DNA from: Streptomyces sp. NBC_00576
GTDB taxonomy: Bacteria; Actinomycetota; Actinomycetes; Streptomycetales; Streptomycetaceae
DNA: 64,000 nucleotides
Assembly: GCF_036345175.1 (NCBI RefSeq)
Contig: NZ_CP107780.1
Coordinates: forward strand, 3,596,001 to 3,660,000
Reading direction: 5' to 3'
Shown here: positions 8,893 to 18,199 of the stretch, one piece after another
Numbering within the stretch: the stretch's first letter is position 1
Layout: the number at the start of each line of letters is the position of its first letter
The notes under the pieces: model-generated
What the model was told of the DNA's origin: nothing
Database searches by the model: none
Seen by the model: the letters and a program-made list of their open reading frames with translations, nothing else
Position numbers and translations under genes: made by a program

Positions 8893-10014
8893 ATGACCCC
8901 ACTGCCGGACTGTTACTGCCCCGCGGACGGCACCCGCGTCCCCGCAGGCACCCTCACGTGGTGCTGCCCCCTCTGCCGCGGCCCCCTGGATCTCGACTTC
9001 GCACCGACCCCGGCGGCCCTCAAATCCCTCACCGGCAGGGTCAACTCCCTCTGGCGCTACGCGGAAACGCTCCCTCTCCCCACCCCCACGACCACCCTCG
9101 GCGAGGGCCGTACCCCCCTGGTCGAACTGCGCGACGGCATCTCGGCCAAGCTCGACTTCCTGATGCCGACCCTCTCCTTCAAGGACCGGGGCGCCGTGCT
9201 CCTGGCCGAGCTCGCTCTCCGGCTGAACCCGGGGCAGGTGATCGCCGACAGCAGCGGCAACGCGGGGACGGCGATCGCCGCGTACTGTGCCCGTGCCCGG
9301 CTGCCCTGCACGGTGTACGTGCCCGAGGGCACCTCCGCGAAGAAGCTGGAGCAGATCCAGGCGCACGGGGCCCACGTGATCCTGGTCGACGGGAACCGGG
9401 CGGCCGCCGCTGCGGCGGCCCGCGAGGCGGCGGACGCCCCGGGCACCTTCTACGCGTCCCACGTCTACAACCCGTACTTCCTGCACGGCACGAAGACATA
9501 CGTCCACGAGCTGTGGGAGGACATGGGCGGCCGCCTCCCGGACGTCATCGTCGTGCCGGTCGGCAACGGCACCCTGCTGCTGGGCGCGGCCCTCGCCGTC
9601 GCCGAGCTGCACTCGGCGGGCCTCATCGACCGGCGCCCCGCGCTGTACGCCGTGCAGGCCGCGGCGGTCGCCCCGCTCGCGCACGCCTGGGCGGAGGGCG
9701 CCAGCGACCTCACCGGCACCGCCCCGCCCCCGATGTCGCCCACCCTCGCGGAGGGCATCGCGATCCCCCACCCGCCCCGGGCCCGCCAGATCCTGCGCGC
9801 GGTGCGCGACTCGGGCGGCACCTTCCTGACGGTGACGGAGGATCAGATCAGGCACGCGCAAAGGGACTTGGCGTCCCAGGGGCTGTACGTGGAGTCCACC
9901 GGCGTGGCCTGCTGGGCCGCGGTACGGGAGGGGGCGCTGGGGGCGCGAACGGCGGTGGTGCCGTTGTGCGGGGCGGGGCTCAAGACGGGCTTGGCGCCGG
10001 CGTCACCGGCCTGA
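8893..10014 (+). CDS. Threonine synthase-like PLP-dependent enzyme
   Basis: A 373-residue fold-type II PLP enzyme. Its N-terminal Cys-rich knuckle (CYCPADG ... WCCPLC, about residues 7-27) is typical of zinc-ribbon-bearing threonine-synthase relatives. The PLP lysine is in SFKDRGA, followed by SSGNAGTAIAAY (phosphate loop of the cofactor) and a late GNGTLLLG loop. The reaction is likely beta/gamma elimination or replacement on a phosphohomoserine-like or amino-acid substrate. It is a lone gene, so a role in housekeeping threonine synthesis is uncertain. The ATG at 8893 is chosen because upstream codons fall in the dispersed repeat; the ribosome site is weak. Confidence 0.85.
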   Translation: MTPLPDCYCPADGTRVPAGTLTWCCPLCRGPLDLDFAPTPAALKSLTGRVNSLWRYAETLPLPTPTTTLGEGRTPLVELRDGISAKLDFLMPTLSFKDRGAVLLAELALRLNPGQVIADSSGNAGTAIAAYCARARLPCTVYVPEGTSAKKLEQIQAHGAHVILVDGNRAAAAAAAREAADAPGTFYASHVYNPYFLHGTKTYVHELWEDMGGRLPDVIVVPVGNGTLLLGAALAVAELHSAGLIDRRPALYAVQAAAVAPLAHAWAEGASDLTGTAPPPMSPTLAEGIAIPHPPRARQILRAVRDSGGTFLTVTEDQIRHAQRDLASQGLYVESTGVACWAAVREGALGARTAVVPLCGAGLKTGLAPASPA

Positions 10015-10043
10015 CGTTCCGCACGTTCCGCGCGACCGAAACG

Positions 10044-10886
10044 TCACGCGTCGTCGTAACCCGTCGCCCGCGCGCGCTTCTCCCAGCCGGAGACATCACC
10101 CCGTACCTGGTCGAGATGGCCGAGTACGGCGGTGACCGCGTCGTCGCCGAGGGGCAGGCGCAGCGGGGTGTGCCCGGCGTCGGCGTCCAGGGCGGCGAGG
10201 ATCAGGGCCGCAGCCTTCGCCGGGTCGCCGGCCTGGGTGCCGTCGTTCTCCGCGACCATCCGGCGCGTCGCGCCGACCGTGCTGGTGTAGACACCGAGGT
10301 CCCGGCTGGCGCCCGCACGGCCGCCGTCGAACAACTCGGTCCTGAAGGCCCCCGGTTCGACGATCAGCACCTTGATCCCGAACTGCCTGACCTCCGCCGC
10401 GAGCGCCTCGGACATCCCCTCCAGCGCGAACTTGGTCGCGCTGTACGCCCCGAAGCCCGGGGCGGAGAGCTGCCCGCCCACGCTGCTCATCTGCACGATC
10501 GCGCCCGAGCCCCGCTGCCGCATGTGCGGCAGCACGGCGCGTACGAGTGCGGCGGGCCCGAACACATGCAGGTCGAACAGGTCACGGAGCTCGGCGTCCG
10601 TGGTCTCCTCGACGGCACCGACATGTGTACGCCCCGCGTTGTTGACGAGCACATCGATCCGCCCGTGCCAGGCGAGGACATCCTGTACGGCGGTCTCGAC
10701 CGCGGCCAGGTCGGTGACGTCCAGGCGCAGCGCCTGGACCTGTTTGGGGTGGGCGGCCACGAAGCCGTCCAGCGCGCCCGTACGCCGTGCGGCGCCGACG
10801 ACCACGTCACCCGCGGCGACCGCCGCCTCGGCGACGGCCCGCCCGAAACCGCTGCTCGCACCGGTGATGAACCAGACCCTGCTCAT
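10044..10886 (-). CDS. Short-chain dehydrogenase/reductase
   Basis: A 280-residue classical SDR oxidoreductase. It has the cofactor loop TGASSGFG (about residues 7-14), VNNAG (about 84-88), a catalytic Ser on the strand before the active site, and YSATK containing the catalytic Tyr/Lys. Cofactor preference is probably NADP(H), from the ARR residues after the second strand (GAARRTG). The substrate is unknown. ATG at 10886 is preceded by GGGAGGG 8 nt away; the extra eight upstream codons are discarded. It ends 30 bp from the convergent PLP enzyme gene. Confidence 0.9.
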   Translation of the reverse strand: MSRVWFITGASSGFGRAVAEAAVAAGDVVVGAARRTGALDGFVAAHPKQVQALRLDVTDLAAVETAVQDVLAWHGRIDVLVNNAGRTHVGAVEETTDAELRDLFDLHVFGPAALVRAVLPHMRQRGSGAIVQMSSVGGQLSAPGFGAYSATKFALEGMSEALAAEVRQFGIKVLIVEPGAFRTELFDGGRAGASRDLGVYTSTVGATRRMVAENDGTQAGDPAKAAALILAALDADAGHTPLRLPLGDDAVTAVLGHLDQVRGDVSGWEKRARATGYDDA

Positions 10887-11464
10887 GAGGTCAGCCCTCC
10901 CGTAGACCACTGTCCGCTGACTGCGCCAACCCGCTCAGACGCTCGGGCAGCAGCCTAGACGGACAGCGGCTTCCGCAGGTGGCGCACGCCTCCACAGGGC
11001 CGAAACGGGACCCCCGCGGCACGAGCTCGACTCGTAGCGGACTCGACTCGTCACCGGCTCGAAAGGATCTGCGGGGACAGAGTCTTGATCATGGTGTTGG
11101 TCCAGCGCAGCTGACGCAGCGTCTGTGGATGGCACGCCGAGGCCGACTGGGGCCGAGGCGGTGGTGGTCGGGGCGGGGGCGCTGTGGCCGTCCCCGCGTT
11201 GCGCGGGTCGTGCGTGGGCGACACGCACGCTGCTGCCCCGCGGTCCCCGGATTCAAACCGGCCCCTCGCGGAACCAGGTGCTGTCACCACGCACACGTGT
11301 ACGCACACGTCTACGGGGTCTCTCGTGAACCCGGGCCACCAGGGCCCGTCCGTGTGGATCACGCCGACGTGGGCACTCCGAGGAGTGGCTCGCCCCCCTC
11401 AAACGGGGGTGACACCGCCGACGTGCCGTCGATCGCGGCCATCGATCCCAAGGGAAGTGGTCCC
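10887..11464. other. 578-bp non-coding interval with two leader hairpins
   Basis: This lies between the divergent SDR gene and the 185-residue unknown gene. No gene is supported. Two small hairpins precede the unknown gene: CACTCC/GGAGTG at 11374-11387 and CCCCC/GGGGG at 11394-11409. They may be part of its 5' leader. Confidence 0.5.
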
Positions 11465-12022
11465 ATGTACGACCGCTCGGACCGAACGGACCGAACAGAC
11501 ACAGACCTGCTCGGCATCTACCTCAACGACCATCTCGCCGGAGCCACCCTCGGTACCGACCGGGCCCGGTCGCTCGCCGAGTCCGAGGCCGAGCGGGACC
11601 CGGCGCTCGCCGACGCCGTGGGGCCGATCGCCGACGAGATCGCCGAGGACCGTGCCGACCTGTTGCGGATCATGCGGTCGCTCGATGTCCCCGTGCGCCG
11701 CTACAAGATCGTCGCGGGCCGGCTGGCAGAGCGGGTGGGCCGGCTCAAGGCCAACGGCCGGGTCGTCCGGCGTTCTCCGCTCGCTCCCATGCTTGAGCTG
11801 GAGCTGTTGCGTCTGGGCGTCGAGGGAAAGGCCGCCGTCTGGCGGACGCTGCGCCGGCTGGCCGACGCCGACGCCCGCCTCGACCCCGTGCACCTCGACG
11901 GCCTCCTCGAACGCGCCGAACGGCATCTGGAGACTCTGGAACAGCTGCGCCTGCGACAGGTCACCGAGACCTTCCAGCCCTGGAACGGGGCACCGACCGC
12001 ATCCCAGGGGTCACGCGCCTGA
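11465..12022 (+). CDS. Conserved helical protein of unknown function
   Basis: A 185-residue soluble protein predicted to be almost all helix, with repeated acidic/Ala heptads (for example LAESEAERDPALADAVGPIADEI). It resembles small actinobacterial proteins of four-helix type whose consensus includes LLGIYLNDHLAGAT and the segment VGRLKANGR-VVRRSPLAPMLELE. No catalytic or metal motif is evident. ATG at 11465 follows AAGGGAAG. It is transcribed toward the secreted hydrolase gene with a stem-loop between them. I do not assign a function. Confidence 0.8.
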   Translation: MYDRSDRTDRTDTDLLGIYLNDHLAGATLGTDRARSLAESEAERDPALADAVGPIADEIAEDRADLLRIMRSLDVPVRRYKIVAGRLAERVGRLKANGRVVRRSPLAPMLELELLRLGVEGKAAVWRTLRRLADADARLDPVHLDGLLERAERHLETLEQLRLRQVTETFQPWNGAPTASQGSRA

Positions 12023-12060
12023 ACGACCGCTACTTCGCACGGGTGACGGCCCATGACAAA

Positions 12061-12111
12061 CGTCGGTGTACCCCTCCACGGGCGCCACGCTCGCGGACGG
12101 GTACACCGACG
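12061..12111. terminator. Bidirectional stem-loop terminator
   Basis: A 13-bp perfect inverted repeat, CGTCGGTGTACCC (12061-12073) with its complement at 12099-12111, lies between two convergent genes. Confidence 0.8.
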
Positions 12112-12134
12112 GCCAGGAGATCAGGCGGTCTTCG

Positions 12135-13547
12135 TCAGCGCTCCGCCTTGTGCGCCGAGGCGTCGCGACCGACCGACAGGTTCGCCGGGCGGTACGGGAC
12201 GTACGCCGCCCCGTCCAGGCCGAGCGCGGTGGCGGACTTCTGGAGTGCGGCCGGGGTCGCGACGTCGTCCCAGCGGCCGGTGTCGACGCGGTGTTCGAGG
12301 GCGTGCAGGGCGGCCACGGTCTCGGCGGTGGTGAACGTGCAGTGGCCCTGCCGCTCGATGTAGGCCTGCCGCAGCAGCGCGCCGTCACCCGAGGCGCGGA
12401 CGCGGGCGGCGAAGCGGTTCTCCTGCTCCACGGGAACCAGGTTGTCGGCGGTGGTGTGAATGTTGAGCAGGGGCACCTCAAGTCCCTGACCTGCGGAGGA
12501 CGTCCGTTGCGCGGTGCGGACGGCGGCGGGATCGGCGGTGATCGTGGCCCTCTTGGTCAGTGTGCGCAGGTCGGCACGCAGGTCGAGGCCGGCCGCCTGG
12601 TAGAGGGCGCGGACCTGGGGCGCGTGCTGGGAAGCGGCGAGCAGGCCGGCGTAGTCGACGCCCCGGTTCCAGGAGTTGTTGCCCCCGACGGACTGCTCGA
12701 TGGCGTACCGGCCGCCCTCGACGAACGACAGGATGCCCTGCGCGAACCACGCGTACTGCTGCTCCTGCTGCCCCGCCCAGTCGGTCGCGGCGGGCCGGTC
12801 CTTTCCGGGCGCCCAGGCAGGCAGGTTGAGGAAGGCGGCGGCCAGTGCGACGCGGGCGCGGCCCTGCGGGGTGCCCTGGGCGGCGGTGACCGCCTTGGTG
12901 AGCAGGTCGGCGGTGGCGGCGGCCTCGGCGGCCGTGCCGAACCGTACGAGTTTCACGTCCTGTTCGGGCAGCAGCAGGCGGGCGATCGTGTACTCGGCGT
13001 CCAGCTGGTAGTTCTCCAGGTCGTTGCCGCCCGCGACCAGTCCGCACTGGCCGAGCGCGCCGTCGATGCGGCCGCCGCCGTCCCGGGCCAGTTGCGCGTT
13101 GACGAGGCCGCCCATCGAACTGCCGATGGCCAGCGTGCGCGACGGCTTGCCGATCTTCGCGGCGACGGCGTCGATGGTGGCGAACTGGTCGCGTTCGGCG
13201 CTGTTCAGGGCCCACATGGAGCCGCCCGGGTCGTACGACGATCCGGCCATCGCGTAGCCCTTGGCGAGCAGCGCGGTACGTACGGCGTCGGTGGGGGCGT
13301 TCCTGGCGACCAGGGTGCCGAAGCCGTGGCTGAACACGAGCAGGGTGCCGTTCCAGTTTTCGGGGACGTCGGCGATCCAGATGGCGCCGTCGGAGAGGGT
13401 GCCGGTGAGGTGGCCGGCGACGGCCGCGTCCGGCTGGGCGGCCGAGGAGGGGAGGGTGGTGAGCGCTGCGGAGGTCAGCGATGCCAGGAGGGCCAGGGCG
13501 ATGCGCGAACGGGTGCGGGGAGTGCGGGTGCGGGTGCCTGCGGGCAT
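12135..13547 (-). CDS. Secreted alpha/beta hydrolase
   Basis: A 470-residue exported hydrolase. An Arg-rich N-terminus with a hydrophobic core (about 15-35, ending TLPSSAAQ) is a Sec signal peptide. The nucleophile elbow is GSSMGG (about residue 143), with likely catalytic Asp in NIHTTADNLVPV and His in RQGHCTF near the C-terminus. This fits a lipase, esterase or peptidase of the alpha/beta fold; the substrate is unknown. It is transcribed toward the helical protein gene and lies downstream of the molybdoenzyme operon, separated by 155 bp. Confidence 0.88.
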   Translation of the reverse strand: MPAGTRTRTPRTRSRIALALLASLTSAALTTLPSSAAQPDAAVAGHLTGTLSDGAIWIADVPENWNGTLLVFSHGFGTLVARNAPTDAVRTALLAKGYAMAGSSYDPGGSMWALNSAERDQFATIDAVAAKIGKPSRTLAIGSSMGGLVNAQLARDGGGRIDGALGQCGLVAGGNDLENYQLDAEYTIARLLLPEQDVKLVRFGTAAEAAATADLLTKAVTAAQGTPQGRARVALAAAFLNLPAWAPGKDRPAATDWAGQQEQQYAWFAQGILSFVEGGRYAIEQSVGGNNSWNRGVDYAGLLAASQHAPQVRALYQAAGLDLRADLRTLTKRATITADPAAVRTAQRTSSAGQGLEVPLLNIHTTADNLVPVEQENRFAARVRASGDGALLRQAYIERQGHCTFTTAETVAALHALEHRVDTGRWDDVATPAALQKSATALGLDGAAYVPYRPANLSVGRDASAHKAER

Positions 13548-13702
13548 GGAGCGGCTCCTTGCGTGGGGGCGGGTAACGGAGCGGGACCGGACAGGTGCTC
13601 AGTGCGCTGAACGAAGACGTGGAGGAATGTAGGGCTCATTTCTTGCGGCCGTCAAGATAATGCACAACTTTGCTGGTGCGAGCGGCGAGTGCGAGCGGCG
13701 AG

Positions 13703-14818
13703 TCAGCTCGACGTACCCGCGTGGATCGGGCCGGCCAGGGCGGACAAGGGCAGGCCGGTTGCCCGGTTGGTTCGGGAGACGATCTCCGCGGTGATGGAGA
13801 TCGCTGTCTCCTCGGGAGTGCGGGCGCCGAGGTCGAGGCCGATCGGGGAGCGCAGCCGGGCCAGTTGCCCCTCGGGCACGCCCGCCTCGCTCAGAAGGCG
13901 CAGGCGTTCGTCGTGGGTACGTCGGGAGCCCATCGCGCCGACATAGCCGACCGGCAGGCCGAGGGCCAGGCGCAGCAGGGGGATGTCGAACTTGGCGTCG
14001 TGGGTGAGGACGCAGACGGCGGTACGGGTGTCCACCTCGGCCTGTTCCAGGTAGCGGTGGGGCCAGTCGACCACGATCTCGTCGGCGTGGGGGAAACGGG
14101 CCGCCGTGGCGAAGACGGGACGCGCGTCGCACACGGTGACCTGATAGCCGAGGAAGCGGCCGGCCTGGCTGAGGGCCGCGGCGAAGTCGACGGCGCCGAA
14201 GATCAGCATGCGGGGGCGGGAGGCGTGGACGTGGACCAGCACGGACAGCCGCTCCGGGCAGGTCTCGGCATCCCCGCCGACCTCCGCCCGCGCCGTACGT
14301 CCGGCCCGCAGCAGCGACCACGCCTGGGCGCCGACCTCCCGGCGCAGTACTCCGGTCAGCGGACCGTGACGGATGCCTCCGGCGGCGTCGACGCACAGCA
14401 TCCCGCCGAGCAGCTCTTCCGGGCCCTCCACAACCTGGGCCACGGCAGCAGGCCGCCCCTCCACCACGTCGGCGAGGGCGGTGGCAAGGTACGGCCGGGT
14501 CCCGGGGTCGACGCGCTGGACAAGGACGTCGAGTTCGCCGCCGCAGGTCAGGCCGACGGCGAAGGCGTCGTCGTCGGAGTAGCCGAACCGGGCACGCTGG
14601 GGGGCGCCCCGGTCGTCGAGCACCTGCCGGCACAGCTCGTACACCGCGCCCTCGACACAGCCGCCGGAGATGCTGCCGACCGCGTTGCCGTCCTCGTCCA
14701 CGGCGACCGACGTACCGACGGGCAGGGGCGCGCTGCCCCGGACCTTGACGACGGTGGCCAGGGCGAAGGGGCGTTCTTCGCGGCACCAACGGTGCAGTGT
14801 GTCCGCGATGTTCAGCAT
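13703..14818 (-). CDS. XdhC/PaoD-type molybdenum cofactor insertion protein
   Basis: A 371-residue XdhC/CoxI family protein that binds Moco, helps sulfurate it and inserts it into molybdenum hydroxylases. The N-terminal XdhC/CoxI domain contains ATVVKVRGSAPLPVGTS and SISGGCVEGAVYE. The C-terminal Rossmann-like XdhC_C domain contains LIFGAVDFAAALSQ, DARPVFATAARFPHADE and GYVGAMGSRRTHDERL. ATG at 14818 follows GAAGGACC. Coming after the 2Fe-2S, FAD and Moco subunit genes, it matches the order of E. coli paoABCD, where PaoD has this job. The 195-bp gap before it may carry its own promoter. Confidence 0.9.
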   Translation of the reverse strand: MLNIADTLHRWCREERPFALATVVKVRGSAPLPVGTSVAVDEDGNAVGSISGGCVEGAVYELCRQVLDDRGAPQRARFGYSDDDAFAVGLTCGGELDVLVQRVDPGTRPYLATALADVVEGRPAAVAQVVEGPEELLGGMLCVDAAGGIRHGPLTGVLRREVGAQAWSLLRAGRTARAEVGGDAETCPERLSVLVHVHASRPRMLIFGAVDFAAALSQAGRFLGYQVTVCDARPVFATAARFPHADEIVVDWPHRYLEQAEVDTRTAVCVLTHDAKFDIPLLRLALGLPVGYVGAMGSRRTHDERLRLLSEAGVPEGQLARLRSPIGLDLGARTPEETAISITAEIVSRTNRATGLPLSALAGPIHAGTSS

Positions 14819-15013
14819 GAACGGGTCCTTCGTGCAAAGGGGTGGCGGGCCGCCGCCACGCCGCCGGGGAGGGGCGGTCCGCGCGGCGACGGCCCTGGAG
14901 TCCGGCAGCGGTAGGGGCCTTCCTCACTGCCGGACTGGCGTTGGGGACCCTCAACCGGACGGATCGGTGTACGTTCCGGTCGGTGAGCCGTGCGCCGACC
15001 GGGGCGCGGCGCG

Positions 15014-17209
15014 TCAGAGCAACGTCTCGGCCGTGATGGGCAGTTCACGCACCCGGCGGCCGGTGGCGTTGAAGACCGCGTTGGCGATGGCGGGCGCCAC
15101 GCCGCAGATCACGAGCTCGGCAAGGCCCTTCACGCCGAGCGCGTCGGCGTGCATGTCCTCCCCGTCGAGGTAGATCGCCCTGAGGTCGGGGACGTCGGCG
15201 TTGACGGGGACCAGGTAGTCGGCGAGGTTGGCGTTGACGATCCGGCCGTCACGGTGGTCGGTGACCGTGTGCTCGAGCAGGGCCGCACCGATGCCGCCCA
15301 CCATGCCGCCGAGAGCCTGGCTGTCCGCCAGCTTGGGGCTGATGATGCGGCCCGCGTCGTACACGGAGAGCATCCGCCGCACCCGCACCAGACCGAGCGT
15401 CGCGTCCACCGCCACCTCGGTGAAGGTCGCGCTGTAGGCGCTGATGGAGAACCGCTCGCCGCCCGGCGGGGAGAAGGAGGTGTTCGCTTCGAGGCGGTCG
15501 CGGTCGTTGCGGGTCAGGAGCCGCCGGTACGACTCACCGCGCGCCGGATCCCCCTCCACGTGCAGTCGGCCGCCCCGGACCACGACCTCGTCGGCCGAGG
15601 CCCCGTACAGCGGCGATTCCTCGTCCTCGACGGCCAGTCGGATCGCCTGCCGCCGGAGCTGGTTGCAGACGTCGAGGGTGGCGGAACCGACACTCGCCAT
15701 GGTCATCGAGCCGCCGTGCGGCGGGGTCTGCGGATACCGGGAGTCGCCGAGCCGGTATTCGACCGCGCGCACGGCCAGCCCCAGCGCGTCGGCGGCGACC
15801 TGGGTCTGGGCGGTGTAGGTGCCCGGTCCCATGTCGCTGGTGGCGGACTCCACGACCGCCGTGCCGTCGGCGTTCAGGCGGGCCCGTGACTGGGCCGGGG
15901 CGACTCCGGTGTGGTAGACGCCCGAGGCCATGCCCATGCCGATCAGCCAGTCCCCGTCACGCGTCGAGCGGGGCTTCGCCTTGCGCCGGTCCCAGCCGAA
16001 CTCGCGGGCGCCGACCGTGTAGCACTCCAGCAGCCGGCGCGTGGAGAACGGCGCGTTGTTCGACGGGTCCTGGGCCGGCTCGTTGCGGCGGCGCAGCTCG
16101 ATCGGGTCGATGCCGAGCTCGTGGGCGAGTTCGTCCATGGCCGACTCGACGGCGTAGACCGCCGTGGCGGCACCGGGGCCGCGCATCCAGATGGGGCTGT
16201 TCACATCCAGCGGCACCGTCCGATACGCCTGGCGGACGCCGGGCGTGCTGTAGAGCATCTGGCCGGGCGACATGACGGCCTCGGTGAACGTCTCGTACGA
16301 CGAGGTCTCCGCCTCGATCCGGTGGTCCGCGGCGACCAGGCGGCCGTTCCGGTCGCCGCCGAGGCTCAGCCGGTAGTCGTAGGAGGGCCGGAAGCCGGTG
16401 CCGAAGTACATCTGCCTCCGGGTCAGGACCAGCTTGACCGGACGGCCTGTCTCCCGGGCGGCCAGCGCGGCGACCACGGTGTGCGGCCAGCAGCGCAGCC
16501 CGCTGCCGAAGCCGCCCCCGACGAACGGGTTGATGACCCGGACGTCGTCCAGCGGCACATCGAACACCGTGGAGAGCTCCAGCTGCGTGCCGGGCACCCA
16601 CTGGGTCTTGTCCCACACGGTGAGCCTGCCGCCGTCCCAGCGGGCGACGGTGGCGTGCGGCTCCATCGGATTGTGGTGGTTGCGCGCCAGGTTGTACGTC
16701 AGGTCCAGCCGTACGTCCGCGTCGCGCAGCCCGGCTTCCGCGTCGCCGCGCGCATAGGTGGCCGGCTCACCCGGCTCGCCCTCGGCGAGGTCCGTCGAGG
16801 ACTGCTCGGGGTCGTAGCCGACCTTCACCAGGCTCGCGCCGTGCTGCGCGGCCTCCAGGGTGGTGGCCACCACGACGGCGACCGGGTAGCCGTGGAAGAG
16901 AACCCGGTCGTCCTGGAACACCCGCACCTTGCGGCCGGGCAGGTTGTTCGACCCGCCCGAGTTGTCGCGGTACGGCAGCGTCGGCGCGTTGCCGTGATGG
17001 ATCACCCGCAGCACGCCCGGATGGGCCTCGGCGTCACCGGTGTCGATGGACGTGATGCGGCCGCGGCCGATGCTCGCGTCGACGATGACGGCGTGCACCA
17101 CCCCCTCGGCGTCGAACTCGGCGGCGTACCGAGCCTTGCCCGTGACCTTCAGCCGCCCGTCCACGCGGGACAGCGGCGCGCCCACGGCTGCCTGCGGCTG
17201 AGGGCTCAC
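15014..17209 (-). CDS. paoC: Molybdopterin-binding subunit of a periplasmic aldehyde oxidase-type molybdenum hydroxylase
   Basis: The large catalytic subunit, 731 residues, of the xanthine dehydrogenase family. It starts with the 'a/b hammerhead' segment LSRVDGRLKVTGKARYAAEF and carries the Moco-binding VGGGFGSGLRC loop. Near the C-terminus is LGGMVGGIGAALLEHT, where family members place the catalytic Glu. GTG at 17209 overlaps the FAD subunit stop as GTGA and is preceded by AGGAGG 6 nt away, indicating translational coupling. The gene symbol is by analogy with E. coli PaoC; substrates are probably aromatic or other aldehydes, but this is inference. Confidence 0.9.
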   Translation of the reverse strand: MSPQPQAAVGAPLSRVDGRLKVTGKARYAAEFDAEGVVHAVIVDASIGRGRITSIDTGDAEAHPGVLRVIHHGNAPTLPYRDNSGGSNNLPGRKVRVFQDDRVLFHGYPVAVVVATTLEAAQHGASLVKVGYDPEQSSTDLAEGEPGEPATYARGDAEAGLRDADVRLDLTYNLARNHHNPMEPHATVARWDGGRLTVWDKTQWVPGTQLELSTVFDVPLDDVRVINPFVGGGFGSGLRCWPHTVVAALAARETGRPVKLVLTRRQMYFGTGFRPSYDYRLSLGGDRNGRLVAADHRIEAETSSYETFTEAVMSPGQMLYSTPGVRQAYRTVPLDVNSPIWMRGPGAATAVYAVESAMDELAHELGIDPIELRRRNEPAQDPSNNAPFSTRRLLECYTVGAREFGWDRRKAKPRSTRDGDWLIGMGMASGVYHTGVAPAQSRARLNADGTAVVESATSDMGPGTYTAQTQVAADALGLAVRAVEYRLGDSRYPQTPPHGGSMTMASVGSATLDVCNQLRRQAIRLAVEDEESPLYGASADEVVVRGGRLHVEGDPARGESYRRLLTRNDRDRLEANTSFSPPGGERFSISAYSATFTEVAVDATLGLVRVRRMLSVYDAGRIISPKLADSQALGGMVGGIGAALLEHTVTDHRDGRIVNANLADYLVPVNADVPDLRAIYLDGEDMHADALGVKGLAELVICGVAPAIANAVFNATGRRVRELPITAETLL

Positions 17210-18186
17210 TTGGTTCCTCCTACGATGCGCAGCTGACGTTCGACGGTCCGCTTCAACAGCGCGACCTTGAAGCGGTTGTGCGTGAGCGGGCGTGCCCCCT
17301 CCGTCGCCTTCTCCGCGGCCGCTGTCCACAGGGCGTCCGAGGGGCGTCGGCCGATGAGGGCCCGTTCGACGCCGGTCAGCTTCCAGGGGACGGTGCCCAC
17401 TCCCCCGGCGGCGACCTTCGCCTCCCGGATCACCCCGCCCCGGATGTGCAGGGCGACCGCCGCGGACGTCAGGGCGAACTCGTAGGACTGCCGGTCGCGC
17501 ACCTTCAGATAGCCCGACCTGAGCGGACGCGGAAGCGCCGGGATCTCCACTGCGGTGATCAACTCGCCCTGTCTGAGGGCCTGTTCCCGCTGAGGGGTGC
17601 TTCCCGGCCGCAGCAGGAAGTCGGCGAAGTGGACTTCACGCTGCCCGGCCGGGCCCAGCAGGTGCACGGTCGCCTCCAGTGCCGCGAAGGCCACGGCGAC
17701 GTCGGAGGGGTGCGTGGCGACGCAGTGGTCGGAGGTGCCGAGGATCGCGTGCGAGCGGTTGACACCGTGCAGTGCCGCGCAACCGGAGCCCGGCTCACGC
17801 TTGTTGCAGTCGGCGCTCACGTCACGGAAGTACGTGCACCGGGTGCGCTGCATGATGTTGCCGCCGATGGTCGCCATGTTGCGGAGCTGGGCCGAGGCAC
17901 TCAGCTCCAGTGCCTGCGAGATCACCGGGTACAGGGTGCGGACCTTGGGGTGGGCGGCGGCCTCGGCCATCCGCACCAGGGCGCCGATGCGTAGCCCCCC
18001 GCGCCCGGTGACGGTGACGTCGTGCAGGGGCAGGCCGGAGATGTCGACCAGCGTCTCGGGACGCTCGACGGTCTCGCGCATCAGGTCGACCAGTGTGGTG
18101 CCGCCGGCGATGTAACGCCCGCCCTGGCGACCGGCGTTGACTGCCTCGCGGGTGTCGGAGACCCGGGTGTAGGTGAAGGGATGCAT
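17206..18186 (-). CDS. paoB: FAD-binding subunit of the molybdenum hydroxylase
   Basis: A 326-residue medium subunit of the CO-dehydrogenase flavoprotein type. The FAD contacts are YIAGGTTLVDLM and ATIGGNIMQRT. Four Cys residues at about 117, 127, 136 and 155 (TRCTYF, DCNKR, GSGC, DHC) match the loop that in E. coli PaoB and 4-hydroxybenzoyl-CoA reductase holds an extra [4Fe-4S] cluster. It passes electrons between FAD and the small subunit. It overlaps the large subunit gene by 4 bp and follows the 2Fe-2S gene by 13 bp. Confidence 0.9.
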   Translation of the reverse strand: MHPFTYTRVSDTREAVNAGRQGGRYIAGGTTLVDLMRETVERPETLVDISGLPLHDVTVTGRGGLRIGALVRMAEAAAHPKVRTLYPVISQALELSASAQLRNMATIGGNIMQRTRCTYFRDVSADCNKREPGSGCAALHGVNRSHAILGTSDHCVATHPSDVAVAFAALEATVHLLGPAGQREVHFADFLLRPGSTPQREQALRQGELITAVEIPALPRPLRSGYLKVRDRQSYEFALTSAAVALHIRGGVIREAKVAAGGVGTVPWKLTGVERALIGRRPSDALWTAAAEKATEGARPLTHNRFKVALLKRTVERQLRIVGGTK

Positions 18187-18199
18187 GGTGGGCCGCTCC